Positions 25,455 through 33,573 of a stretch of DNA of 64,000 nt are shown piece after piece. The notes below the pieces were generated by a model, which made no database searches, had not been told where the DNA came from, and worked only from the letters and a program-made list of their open reading frames with translations. The position numbers and the translations under genes are program-made. Origin of the DNA: CAVTWS01 sp963732655 (GTDB lineage: Bacteria; Actinomycetota; Acidimicrobiia; Acidimicrobiales; SHLQ01). The DNA is taken from NCBI GenBank assembly GCA_963732655.1, contig CAVTAI010000001.1, forward strand, positions 744,001 to 808,000, written 5' to 3'. Every line of letters starts with the position of its first letter. Position 1 is the stretch's first letter.

Positions 25455-25838
25455 TCAGTCGTCGGAGTCGCGGTGTTCGGGCTGCTCGGTCGCCCGTGGG
25501 CTCGAGCCGCCGAACAGGTCCCGCACCCCGCCCGCCGGGAGGCGCTGCGTGAACTGCTGCATGCCCACCCGACCCAGGCGGCGGGCGTTGTGCACGAACG
25601 CCAGCGCGGCCGCCAGCATCATCAAGAAACCCAGGAAGGCCACCATGTAATGAACCTGGAGGGTCAGCACCATGAGGACCGTTCCCACCACGAAGGCCAA
25701 GGCCGACCATTTGAGCGCCCGGGCCGCCGCGGTGTAGACGGTGGTCGAGCCGACCTCACGAACGAGCTGGGGATCGGTCTCGTAGAGCCGTTGCTCGATC
25801 TCGCTGAGGATGCGTTGCTCGTCCTCCGATAGCGGCAC
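25455..25838 (-). CDS. DUF3040 small membrane protein
   Basis: 127 residues from the GTG at 25838, preceded by GAGGAGGG. The family signature is at the start: PLSEDEQRILSEIEQRLYETDPQL. Two transmembrane segments follow (WSALAFVVGTVLMVLTL and VAFLGFLMMLAAALAFV). The C-terminus is hydrophilic. DUF3040 proteins are widespread in actinobacteria, often near dinB, as here, but have no known function. An ATG at 25859 is an alternative start. It faces the transglutaminase gene, with only 15 bp between the convergent stops. Confidence 0.87.
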   Translation of the reverse strand: MPLSEDEQRILSEIEQRLYETDPQLVREVGSTTVYTAAARALKWSALAFVVGTVLMVLTLQVHYMVAFLGFLMMLAAALAFVHNARRLGRVGMQQFTQRLPAGGVRDLFGGSSPRATEQPEHRDSDD

Positions 25839-25995
25839 GCCCCTGCCCTCCTCGGTCATGGCGCTCGAGGCGCCGAATGGAATTCTTCCACACCGGGAGG
25901 CGTTCGACAACGCGCCCACGGTGGTTACTGTCGGTTCTACCGTCCTTGTCGGCAGCTCGTCGCCCCCTCCTGAGTGGATTGCTGGGCTGAGCGGA

Positions 25996-27309
25996 TCAAT
26001 GGGACCGATCTTCCTCAGCGTCGGCGGTCGGGCCCCACTGCTGCTGACCCTTTCGGGTGACCTTCAGCTCACCACCGCGCACCGCGGCCGCCGGGCCGAT
26101 GGCTCCGGCGCCGAATCGCGCCCGGATCTCGTCGATGGCTGATTCGGCGTCCTTCCAGGACGCGTCGGTGCCCACTCCCGAATCGAGGGCCAGGGCGAGC
26201 TGCTGGACGCCGCTGTCGGACAGGTTCCCGACGCTCACACCGAACAGCCGGACACCGGGCGCGATGTCGACCGTGGCCAGCGCCTGTTTGGCGGCCCGGG
26301 CCACCGCCGGCGAGGAATTCACGGCCTCGGCGACCGTCACCGATCGGGTGATGGTGGTGAAGTCACCGAACCGCACCTTGATCGTGATGGTCCGGCCGAC
26401 GACCCCGTGTGCTCGTAGCCGGGCCGCCACGGCGTCGCTCATCTGGACGAGCCGAGCCCCGAGGTCGACAGGGTCGGTGATGTCCCGAGCGAACGTCTCC
26501 TCGTGCCCGATGGACTTGGGGCTCTGATCCGGCACGACCGGCCGGGCATCGATGCCGTTGGCCAGTCGGTGCAGATGACGGCCGACAGCCTGGCCCAGGG
26601 AACGCACCAACGCCTGCTCCGGCAGCTCGGCGATATCGCCGACGGAGGCCACGCCGAGCCGCTCCAGCTTGGCCTGGGTCGCCGGTCCGACTCCCCACAG
26701 GGCGGTCATGGGCAACGGATGCAGGAACGCCAGCTCCTCGCCCGGTTCGATCACCCGGATCCCGAGTCCCGGTTCGGGTCCCTGGCGGGTGACCCTCGGT
26801 TTCGCCGCCTCGCTCCCCAACTTGGCCAGAAACTTGGTCGGTGCTATCCCGACCGAGCAGGTCAGCTCCTGTTCGTCGAAGATGCGGCGCCGGATCTGCT
26901 CGGCGATGCGTCGGGGCGACCCGGACGACCGCAGCGCCCCGGTGATGTCGAGGAACGCCTCGTCGAGCGACAGCGGTTCGACCAGCGGGGTGACGTCGCG
27001 GAACACCCCCATGACCGCGCTGCTGACCTCCCCGTAGTACCCATGGTCGCCGTCGAGGAACACGGCGTGGGGGCACAGTCGCTGCGCCTGCATCGAGGCC
27101 ATCGCCGAGTGGACACCGAAGCTGCGGGCCTCGTAGGACGCGGCGGCCACGACCCCTCGTGCGCCGCGCGCGCCGACCACGACGGGACGGCCTCGCAGCT
27201 CGGGGTGGCGGCGGAGCTCGCACGCCACGAAGAACGCGTCCATGTCGACGTGGAGGATCACCCGCCGAGCCGCGCCCGCCACCCGAGGTTCGGACGGCGT
27301 CGTGGTCAC
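25996..27309 (-). CDS. dinB: DNA polymerase IV (Y-family)
   Basis: 437 residues from a GTG overlapping the NUDIX stop (GTGA). Motifs: VILHVDMDAFFVACELRRHPEL with catalytic aspartates, VVAAASYEARSFGVHSAMAS (steric gate region), EPLSLDEAFLDITGA (second metal site), CSVGIAPTKFLAKLGSEAAKP, HPLPMTALWGVGPATQAKLERLG (helix-hairpin-helix), and SIGHEETFARDITDPVDL in the little finger domain. The C-terminus lacks a recognisable beta-clamp motif of the classical QL(S/D)LF form. Translesion polymerase. No SOS box was identified upstream. Confidence 0.95.
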   Translation of the reverse strand: MTTTPSEPRVAGAARRVILHVDMDAFFVACELRRHPELRGRPVVVGARGARGVVAAASYEARSFGVHSAMASMQAQRLCPHAVFLDGDHGYYGEVSSAVMGVFRDVTPLVEPLSLDEAFLDITGALRSSGSPRRIAEQIRRRIFDEQELTCSVGIAPTKFLAKLGSEAAKPRVTRQGPEPGLGIRVIEPGEELAFLHPLPMTALWGVGPATQAKLERLGVASVGDIAELPEQALVRSLGQAVGRHLHRLANGIDARPVVPDQSPKSIGHEETFARDITDPVDLGARLVQMSDAVAARLRAHGVVGRTITIKVRFGDFTTITRSVTVAEAVNSSPAVARAAKQALATVDIAPGVRLFGVSVGNLSDSGVQQLALALDSGVGTDASWKDAESAIDEIRARFGAGAIGPAAAVRGGELKVTRKGQQQWGPTADAEEDRSH

Positions 27310-27824
27310 AACCGCTCGACCACGAGGTTTCCCGGTCGTTCCCCGACGGCCCGGTACGCGAACGACCGGGTGTCCGCCCACGGTTCGGCCAACCATTCGC
27401 TCACCGGGTCACGAACCCAGGCCGGTGCGTCGGCGAGGTGGCCGGCGCAGTCGTGCGTCGCCACGAACCGGGCGTCGATGACGATGCCGTCCGGATCCTC
27501 CAGCACGATGTCGCCGCTCCAGGCCAGCGCCCGGTGGCACACGACGTGGAGGGTCATCGGGTAGCTGACGAAATCGACCGTCACGTCGTACACGGGCGCG
27601 GACCACGTCTCGATGATGAGCCCGGTCTCCTCGGCCACCTCCCTCGACAAGGCGTCGAGGGGGCCCTCTCCGGCGTCGATGACCCCGCCCGGCGGGCTCC
27701 AGTCGACTCGACCGTCACGCCGACGGTTGGCGACCAACAGCATGGTTCCGTCGACCTCGACGAGCCCGCCGGCCACCCGCCACGCTCTCGGCATGTCCTG
27801 CATCTTCGAGTCCCGACCGGCCAC
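27306..27824 (-). CDS. NUDIX hydrolase
   Basis: 172 residues. The NUDIX box is GGVIDAGEGPLDALSREVAEETGLI, matching G-x5-E-x7-R-E-x2-E-E-x-G. N-terminal strand: RAWRVAGGLVEVDGTMLLVANRRRDG. Family members hydrolyse nucleoside diphosphate derivatives, and placement directly before dinB (4-base overlap) suggests nucleotide clean-up, though the substrate cannot be told. GTG 27824 has GGAG upstream. ATG 27803 is also possible. Confidence 0.9.
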   Translation of the reverse strand: MAGRDSKMQDMPRAWRVAGGLVEVDGTMLLVANRRRDGRVDWSPPGGVIDAGEGPLDALSREVAEETGLIIETWSAPVYDVTVDFVSYPMTLHVVCHRALAWSGDIVLEDPDGIVIDARFVATHDCAGHLADAPAWVRDPVSEWLAEPWADTRSFAYRAVGERPGNLVVERL

Positions 27825-27872
27825 CGCTCCAGTCTGCCCATCTCCGTCGGCAAGCGGGCGACTTCGGACGCC

Positions 27873-28772
27873 TCAGCGGTCGATCGTGGCCGCCTCGATG
27901 AGCTCCACGGGACCTTCCGAGGTCTCGAAGACGATGGTCCCCGGAGTCGCCACCGGGGCCGTGGTCACCAGAGGCGAGCTCGGATCCCGCTCGACCGATT
28001 GGGCCGGCGCCAACTCGACCTCCGCCGCGGGGTCGGTGGCCGCGGCGTCGGTCGTCACCACCGGGGCACCAGGCCGCTCGATGACGGTCGGCCCGCCCAA
28101 CTCGATGGTGGTGGTCGTGGCCGGTACGGGCGAGTTGTCGTTGCGAACGAGGAGCAAGGTTCCGACCGCGGTCGCCCCGAGGACCACGCCCGCCATCGGG
28201 ATGAGCAGACGGTGCCGGAACATCGACGCCAACCGGTTGACCTCGGGCAGTCCGGTGTCGATGAGGTCGCGCAGCCGGCGTTCCACCTCGGAGTCGTGCA
28301 AGCCGAGGGCCGCGCCGAGCACCGACACGTCGACATCGCGGAGGGCGATCGGCGACCCGGCCGGCAGCTCCCGCAGGGCGTACACCAGGCCCAGGTAGCG
28401 GGCCAGGACGTGATCAGGTGAATTGGGTTGATCGAGATCGGCGACGCCGTCGGCGACGGCGATGTGACCCTCGTCGAGGTCGATGATCAACTGCGCCCGT
28501 TCGGGGACGAGTTCGCCGAGCTCCACGGCGTAGGCGCCGATGAGCGACTCGATCAGATGGTCGTCGAGCGGCAGGGTGCCGGCCTCGGCCCGCTCCAGCT
28601 GGTCGGTGGCGAGAAGGCCGCCGGACCGCTCGGCGATGTCGTCGATGGTCAACCCGACTGATGCTCGGGCTTCGGACAGCAGGCGACCCAGCCGCAACGG
28701 CGGGACGAGGGTGGTCGCATCGTTCACCCTCCTCGTATCGGCCGGACGGGTCCGCCGCTTGATGAGACGCAC
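27873..28772 (-). CDS. Membrane-anchored helix-turn-helix protein
   Basis: 299 residues from a GTG with a textbook GGAGGAGG eight bases upstream. The N-terminus has an XRE-like helix-turn-helix (LGRLLSEARASVGLTIDDIAERSGG, ATDQLERAEAGTLPLDDHLIESL), then a helical cytoplasmic region, one transmembrane segment (LLIPMAGVVLGATAVGTLLLV, about residues 188-208), and an outer threonine/valine/proline-rich tail. The topology resembles RodZ (HTH, membrane helix, outer domain), but the outer domain is short and the context is not a cell-shape operon. Function not assigned. Confidence 0.75.
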   Translation of the reverse strand: MRLIKRRTRPADTRRVNDATTLVPPLRLGRLLSEARASVGLTIDDIAERSGGLLATDQLERAEAGTLPLDDHLIESLIGAYAVELGELVPERAQLIIDLDEGHIAVADGVADLDQPNSPDHVLARYLGLVYALRELPAGSPIALRDVDVSVLGAALGLHDSEVERRLRDLIDTGLPEVNRLASMFRHRLLIPMAGVVLGATAVGTLLLVRNDNSPVPATTTTIELGGPTVIERPGAPVVTTDAAATDPAAEVELAPAQSVERDPSSPLVTTAPVATPGTIVFETSEGPVELIEAATIDR

Positions 28773-28797
28773 GTACTGTTTCCTCCTCCGGCTTGCG

Positions 28798-29569
28798 TCA
28801 CGCAGAGTAGCGGTTCCGCCGCAGGAGGCGGTCCCGCACGCCCCACCAGGTCACGAGCAGCAGCGCCTCGTGAATGATGTGCCACGACATCTTGGACTCG
28901 CCGCGCACCCGGTCGACGAAGCTGATCGGCACCTCGACGATCGCCATGTGGGATCGGTGCACCCGGTAGGCCATCTCGATCTGGAAGCCGTATCCATCGG
29001 CTCGCACCGTGTCGAGCCCGATGGCGCGGAGGGCATCTGCGGTGTAGGCCCGGTAGCCGGAGGTCGCATCGCGCACGCGAAACCCGAGGACCATGGCCGA
29101 ATACCGGTTGCCCCAACGGGAGAGCTTGCGCCGGTGCCAGCGCCAGTTGGGAATCGATCCGCCCGGGACGTACCGGCTCCCGATGGCCAGCTGAGGGCCC
29201 ACGGGTGGGGCGCCGTCGGCCGCAGGCTCGACGGCGCCGATGAGACGGGGCAGCGCGGCGGGATCGTGGGACAGGTCGGAATCCATCTCGACGAAGACCT
29301 TGAACCCTCGATCGAGTCCCCAGGCGAACCCGGCTCGGTACGCGCTTCCGAGCCCGGATTTGGCGGAACGGCGCATCACCTCCACCTGGCCGAGCTCGGC
29401 CCCGAGCGACTCGGCGAGGTCGGCCGTGCCATCGGGGCTTCCGTCGTCGACGACGAGGACGCGGGCATCGGGCACCGGCGCGCCGCACGGCCCGTAGGAC
29501 GACCTCGATGTTCTCGGCCTCCTGATAGGTGGGCAGCACGACGAGGCTGGTGGAGTGATCGGCCGACAT
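28798..29569 (-). pseudogene. Polyprenol monophosphomannose synthase-like glycosyltransferase, frameshifted
   Basis: GT2-family enzyme that makes polyprenyl-phosphate mannose. The start at 29569 gives MSADHSTSLVVLPTYQEAENIEVVLRAV, then the frame is lost. The frame +1 from about 29490 continues with DARVLVVDDGSPDGTADLAESLG, FVEMDSDLSHDPAALPRL (DXD-type), LAIGSRYVPGGSIPNW, FRVRDATSGYRAY and EMAYRVHRSHMAIVEVPISFVDR. One extra base around 29476-29500 explains it. It lacks the C-terminal Lnt-type fusion found in some mycobacteria. It is the first gene of the operon leading to dinB. Either an assembly indel or a real break. Confidence 0.82.
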
Positions 29570-29643
29570 CGGCGGCGATCGTAGAGGCTCGCCCGGGAAG
29601 AAACGGTGACCGGGCGCGACGACAGATGCCCTAGCCTGAGCGG

Positions 29644-29982
29644 GTGAACCCGGCCGAGCCTGATCCGACGATCTCGACGGAGGCCGCCTCGGCCTCTGCG
29701 GCGCCGCCGGTCCTCCCCCGCGTGCTGGCGGTCCTCGCCATCGTGGTCGCCGGCGTCTGTGGCGGCCTCATCGGCTACGCCATCATCGACCTGCTCTACG
29801 ACGATTCCACCGGGTCGGCCATCGGTGCGCTGGTCGGGGCGGTGGGAGCGGCGATCGGCGTGGGCATCGTGGTCAACCTCACGCTGCAGGCCATGGCCGA
29901 GTGGAAGTCCATAGAGCGCCGCCGGCGCGACCAAGACGACACCGAGCGCCGCCGGCGCGACCAGCGGTCGCCGGACTCGTGA
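29644..29982 (+). CDS. Small membrane protein with glycine-zipper helices
   Basis: 112 residues from the GTG at 29644. Two membrane segments (VLAVLAIVVAGVCGGLIGYA and AIGALVGAVGAAIGVGIVVN) are rich in small residues spaced for helix packing. The C-terminal cytoplasmic end is highly charged and contains a duplicated ten-residue unit (ERRRRDQDDT / ERRRRDQRSP) from a 30-nt repeat at 29914-29962. The TAGCCT box only some 10 bases before the start hints at leaderless transcription. No named family was recognised. It is coupled to the next gene by a GTGA overlap. Confidence 0.72.
   Translation: MNPAEPDPTISTEAASASAAPPVLPRVLAVLAIVVAGVCGGLIGYAIIDLLYDDSTGSAIGALVGAVGAAIGVGIVVNLTLQAMAEWKSIERRRRDQDDTERRRRDQRSPDS
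29914..29963 (+). repeat. 30-nt direct repeat at the 3' end of the small membrane gene
   Basis: GAGCGCCGCCGGCGCGACCA occurs at 29914 and again at 29944, a spacing of 30. It encodes ERRRRDQ twice. The array stops 20 bases before the overlapping stop/start of the next gene. GCCGCCGGCG is part of the unit and is nearly palindromic. Confidence 0.9.
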
Positions 29983-30803
29983 CCGGCGCGGCAGCATTAC
30001 GCCGGTTGGCGCGTGAGCTGGTGGTCGACATCGGCCGGCAGGCGCTGGAACGCCGCCGCTCGACCCCGTTCTCGATCGACGAGAAGTCGTCGCCAACCGA
30101 CATCGTCACCGAGGTGGACCGGTGGGCGGAGGCGGAGATCGTCTCCCGGATCACCGCGTTGCGGCCCGACGACAGCATCGTCGGCGAGGAAGGCACCGCG
30201 GTCCGGGGCACGTCGGGCGTGGAGTGGTTCATCGACCCCATCGACGGCACGACGAACTTCGTGTTCGACATCCCCGAGTGGTGCGTGTCGATCGGCGCCG
30301 CGCTCGAGGGTCGCATGGTGGCCGGCGCGGTCTCAGTGCCGGTGCTCGATGAGGTGTACTGCGCACACCTCGGGGGTGGGGCGTCGCGCAACGGCGTGCC
30401 CATCGCCATCCGCGTGCAGACCGGCCTCGCCACCGCGTTGATCGCCACCGGTTTCAGCTATCTGGCCGAGCGGCGGCACCGCCAGGCCGAGACGTTGGTC
30501 CGGCTCCTCCCCCAGGTCCGCGACATCCGCCGCTCGGGGAGCGCGGCGTACGACCTCTGCGCGGTTGCGTGCGGCCGGGTCGACGCGTACTACGAGATCG
30601 GGATCAACGCCTGGGACGTCGCCGCCGGCGAGATCATCGCCTCCGAGGCCGGCGCCCGGGTGACGGGCCTCGTCCACGAGACCGCTCGAGAGGGCTCGGT
30701 CCTGGCCGCCGCGGGTGTGCTGTACGATGACATCCGGCGTGCGATCGGCGCCGCAGCCGACAAAGAACACGGAGCGACGTCGACGTGGGAACCAGGATCC
30801 TGA
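29979..30803 (+). CDS. Inositol monophosphatase-family phosphatase
   Basis: 274 residues from a GTG overlapping the previous stop. Motifs of the IMPase/FBPase superfamily: SSPTDIVTEVDRWAEAEIV, DSIVGEEGTAV (metal-binding glutamate), EWFIDPIDGTTNFVFDIPEWCVSI (signature DPIDGTTNF), ALIATGFSYLAERR, RDIRRSGSAAYDLCAVACGRVDAYYE, and INAWDVAAGEIIASEAGARVTG (WDxAAG). In actinobacteria such enzymes make free inositol for phosphatidylinositol or act on histidinol phosphate. Substrate not determined. The end overlaps the response regulator by 19 bases. Confidence 0.9.
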   Translation: MTGAAALRRLARELVVDIGRQALERRRSTPFSIDEKSSPTDIVTEVDRWAEAEIVSRITALRPDDSIVGEEGTAVRGTSGVEWFIDPIDGTTNFVFDIPEWCVSIGAALEGRMVAGAVSVPVLDEVYCAHLGGGASRNGVPIAIRVQTGLATALIATGFSYLAERRHRQAETLVRLLPQVRDIRRSGSAAYDLCAVACGRVDAYYEIGINAWDVAAGEIIASEAGARVTGLVHETAREGSVLAAAGVLYDDIRRAIGAAADKEHGATSTWEPGS

Positions 30804-31465
30804 CGGTCGAAGACGACGAACGCATCCGAACCGCGGTGCGTCTGGCGTTGGAGGACGAAGGGTGGGTCGTCGACGAAGCCAGCAACGGGGAGGAAGCCCT
30901 CGACCGCTTCCGCCGTGAGGCTGCCGATGTCGTGCTGATCGACATCATGTTGCCCGGGATCGACGGCTTCGAGGTGTGCCGGTCGATCCGGCGCAACAGC
31001 GACGTCCCGATCGTCATGGTGACCGCTCGCTCGGACACCCACGATGTCGTGGCCGGGCTCGAGGCCGGCGCCGACGACTACCTGACCAAGCCGTTCCAGC
31101 CCAAGGAGTTGTCGGCCCGCATCCGAGCCCTGCTGCGCCGGGTACGGTCGAGCGAACCGGGCAAGAGCCACCTGATCTTCGGCGATCTCGAGATCTTCCC
31201 GGATCAGGGCCGGGTGACGGTGGCCAGCGACGAGGTCCATCTCACCAAGACCGAGTTCAGGCTCCTCGTCGAACTCGGGTCGTCGCCGGGGCGCGTGTTC
31301 AGCCGTGAGGTGCTGCTCGAGAAGGTGTGGGGGTACGGCTACTTCGGCGACGGTCGGCTCGTCGACGTGCACGTGCGCCGGCTCCGCACCAAGGTCGAGC
31401 GCGACGCCGCCCATCCCCGGCACGTCGTGACGGTCCGTGGGCTGGGGTACAAGCTCCAGGCCTGA
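30785..31465 (+). CDS. MtrA-like OmpR-family response regulator
   Basis: 226 residues. Receiver domain: ILTVEDDERIRTAVRLALEDEGW with the acidic pair, VLIDIMLPGIDGFEV with the phosphorylatable aspartate at about residue 54, IVMVTARSDTHDVVAGLEAGADDYLTKPFQPKEL with the conserved lysine. The C-terminal winged helix includes LTKTEFRLLVEL, GRVFSREVLLEKVWGY and VDVHVRRLRTKVE. With the following histidine kinase and GerMN lipoprotein this is the gene order of the mycobacterial mtrA-mtrB-lpqB operon, which controls division and cell-wall genes. MtrA assignment rests on that context. Confidence 0.92.
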   Translation: MGTRILTVEDDERIRTAVRLALEDEGWVVDEASNGEEALDRFRREAADVVLIDIMLPGIDGFEVCRSIRRNSDVPIVMVTARSDTHDVVAGLEAGADDYLTKPFQPKELSARIRALLRRVRSSEPGKSHLIFGDLEIFPDQGRVTVASDEVHLTKTEFRLLVELGSSPGRVFSREVLLEKVWGYGYFGDGRLVDVHVRRLRTKVERDAAHPRHVVTVRGLGYKLQA

Positions 31466-31472
31466 CCTCATC

Positions 31473-32897
31473 ATGGCCACCACGTCGAACCACCGATGGC
31501 GCGTCCTCCCCGGTCAGGTCCGTCGGCTCGGGCTGCGGGCCCGGATCTCGATCGCCTTTGCCGCCGCAACCCTGTTGCTCACCGGCACCTTGTCCGTGCT
31601 GACGCTCGGCGTCACCCGGGAGGTCCTGCTGACCAACCGGGAGGACGGCGCATTCCAGTTCGCGCTACGCAACGCAGAGGCCGTCCGCAACAACCTGCCG
31701 TCCCAGGTCACCGACGTCGTGAGCGCGTTGAACACGAGCTACGGCTCTCGCCCGGTGATCCGCGTCGGCGACGTCTGGTCCGCCCAGAACCCGGTCGAGC
31801 TCGGCCGGGATGATCTGCCCCGGAGCCTGCGGGCCATCGTCGATCAGCAGGGCACCGCGGCGAGGCAGCGAGCGACCATCAACGGCCATCCGATGCTCGT
31901 GGTCGGGATCCCGATCCCGGGAGACATCGACGCGTCGTACTACGAAGCCATCGATCTCTCCGATACCGACGACACCCTGCAGGTGCTGAGCACGATCCTG
32001 ATCGGCACGACCGCGGTGGCGACGGTCGTGTCGGCGATCCTCGGGTACTGGGTGAGCCGCCGAACGCTGCTCCCGCTGACCGAGGTCAGCCAAGCCTCGC
32101 GCCTCATCGCGGACGGGCGCCTCGACACCCGCATCGAGCCGCCGGCCGACCGCGACCTCGCTCGACTCGTCGAGGGCTTCAACGACATGGCCCAGGCCCT
32201 GGAGGCGCGCATCTCCCGGGACGGTCGTTTCGCCAGCGAAGTCAGCCACGAGCTGCGGTCTCCCTTGATGACCCTCACGGCGTCGGTCGCCGTCCTGGAG
32301 AACTCCAAGGACTCGCTGCCCCCACGAGCGGTCACCGCCCTCGAGCTGCTGGCCTCGGACATCGAACGGTTCACGCAGCTCGTCGAGGACCTGTTGGAGA
32401 TCTCCCGATTCGATGTCGGGACGGCGCGCCTCGAGCGCGACGACCTCCTGGTCACCGAGTTCGTGCGCCAGGTCCTTCGCCACGAAGCCGTCCGTGGCGT
32501 GCAGGTCGTCGTGAGCCCGGACGTGGAGGACCTGGTTATCCAGGCGGACAAACGCCGCCTCGGCCGCGTCATGTCGAACCTGCTCGACAACGCCCGCAAG
32601 TACGCGGGCGGCGCGGTCAGGGTCGAGCTCGACCGCGCCGACGACCGTCTCCTCATCGCCGTCGAGGATGCTGGTCCCGGCGTCTCCGACGACGAACGGT
32701 TGGTCATCTTCGATCGTTTCTCGCGCGGCAGCTCCGGGGGCCGGCGAGGCGCCGACACCGGAGTCGGCCTCGGCCTGGCCCTCGTCACTGAGGACGTCAA
32801 CCTCCATGGGGGCGAGGTGTGGGTGGAGGATCGCCATGCCGGCGAACCCGGCGCCCGTTTCGTCGTCGCCCTCCCGCTCCGTCGCGGGGCCGCATGA
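31473..32897 (+). CDS. MtrB-like sensor histidine kinase
   Basis: 474 residues from the ATG at 31473. First transmembrane helix ARISIAFAAATLLLTGTLSVL, an outer sensor domain of about 130 residues, second helix ILIGTTAVATVVSAILGYWV, HAMP domain (RRTLLPLTEVSQASRLIADG), DHp domain with the phosphorylated histidine in VSHELRSPLMTL, then the catalytic domain: NLLDNARKYAGG (N-box), VEDAGPGVSDDERLVIFDRFSRG (G1/F) and TGVGLGLALV (G2). Coupled to the response regulator (7 bp gap) and to the lipoprotein (ATGA). Confidence 0.93.
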   Translation: MATTSNHRWRVLPGQVRRLGLRARISIAFAAATLLLTGTLSVLTLGVTREVLLTNREDGAFQFALRNAEAVRNNLPSQVTDVVSALNTSYGSRPVIRVGDVWSAQNPVELGRDDLPRSLRAIVDQQGTAARQRATINGHPMLVVGIPIPGDIDASYYEAIDLSDTDDTLQVLSTILIGTTAVATVVSAILGYWVSRRTLLPLTEVSQASRLIADGRLDTRIEPPADRDLARLVEGFNDMAQALEARISRDGRFASEVSHELRSPLMTLTASVAVLENSKDSLPPRAVTALELLASDIERFTQLVEDLLEISRFDVGTARLERDDLLVTEFVRQVLRHEAVRGVQVVVSPDVEDLVIQADKRRLGRVMSNLLDNARKYAGGAVRVELDRADDRLLIAVEDAGPGVSDDERLVIFDRFSRGSSGGRRGADTGVGLGLALVTEDVNLHGGEVWVEDRHAGEPGARFVVALPLRRGAA

Positions 32898-33557
32898 GCC
32901 GCCACCGATGCATCCGAACGCTGGTGCTCCTCGTCGTCGCGCTCGGTGGCCGCCGCCTGTGGCGTCCCCACCGACGAAGCCCCGACCCCGATCGCCATCG
33001 ATGAGCTCCCGGACAGCCTGAGGCCGGCCAGCGCCAACGATTCCACCTCGACCGTGCCCGTCGACGATGCCAACACGGTCCCCGTGTGGCTCATCCGCCC
33101 CGGTCAGCAAGAAGGCGACCGTACCGTGCTCGAGCGAGTTCGCCGACCCGTCGAGATCGCCAACCTCCGCACGGCCCTCGAGCAGCTGTTCCTGCCCGTG
33201 CCCGATACGGAAGCGCCGCTGACCTCGCAGTGGGCCAACCTGGCCGACATCGAGCTCGTCGACGTCAGGACCGATGAGGCAACGTCAACGGCCACGATCA
33301 CCTTGTCCGAGATCCCACCCATCGGCGAGTTCCTCACCCAGGCCTTCGCCCAACTCGTGTTCACCGCGTCGGAGTTCACCGGCGTCGATGTGGTCCAGTT
33401 CCAGATCGGCACGGACCCCCAGATCGCCGCCGTACCGATCGACGGCGGCGCCACCCTGACGCAGGTCACGACGGACGACTACCTGAGCCTCGACCCCACG
33501 GTCGTCCCTCCGAACTTCTCATTGCCCGCCGACGCGACCCCGACCACCTCCCCCTGA
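32894..33557 (+). CDS. Short LpqB-like GerMN lipoprotein (frame change near the signal peptide)
   Basis: The ATG at 32894 overlaps the kinase stop (ATGA) and encodes a lipoprotein signal (MSRHRCIRTLVLLVVALGG). The frame +1 from about 32946 gives VAAACGVPTDEAP, with a lipobox-like AAAC and the mature protein. Removing one G at 32945-32946 joins them. The mature part has one GerMN-type domain (WLIRPGQQEGDRTVLERV, TSQWANLADIELVDVRTDEATSTATITL, IGEFLTQAFAQLVFTASEF). Mycobacterial LpqB has GerMN plus a large beta-propeller domain. Here the protein ends after the GerMN region. It probably modulates the MtrB-like sensor. Confidence 0.75.
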
Positions 33558-33573
33558 CGGAGGGTTGGGTGCG

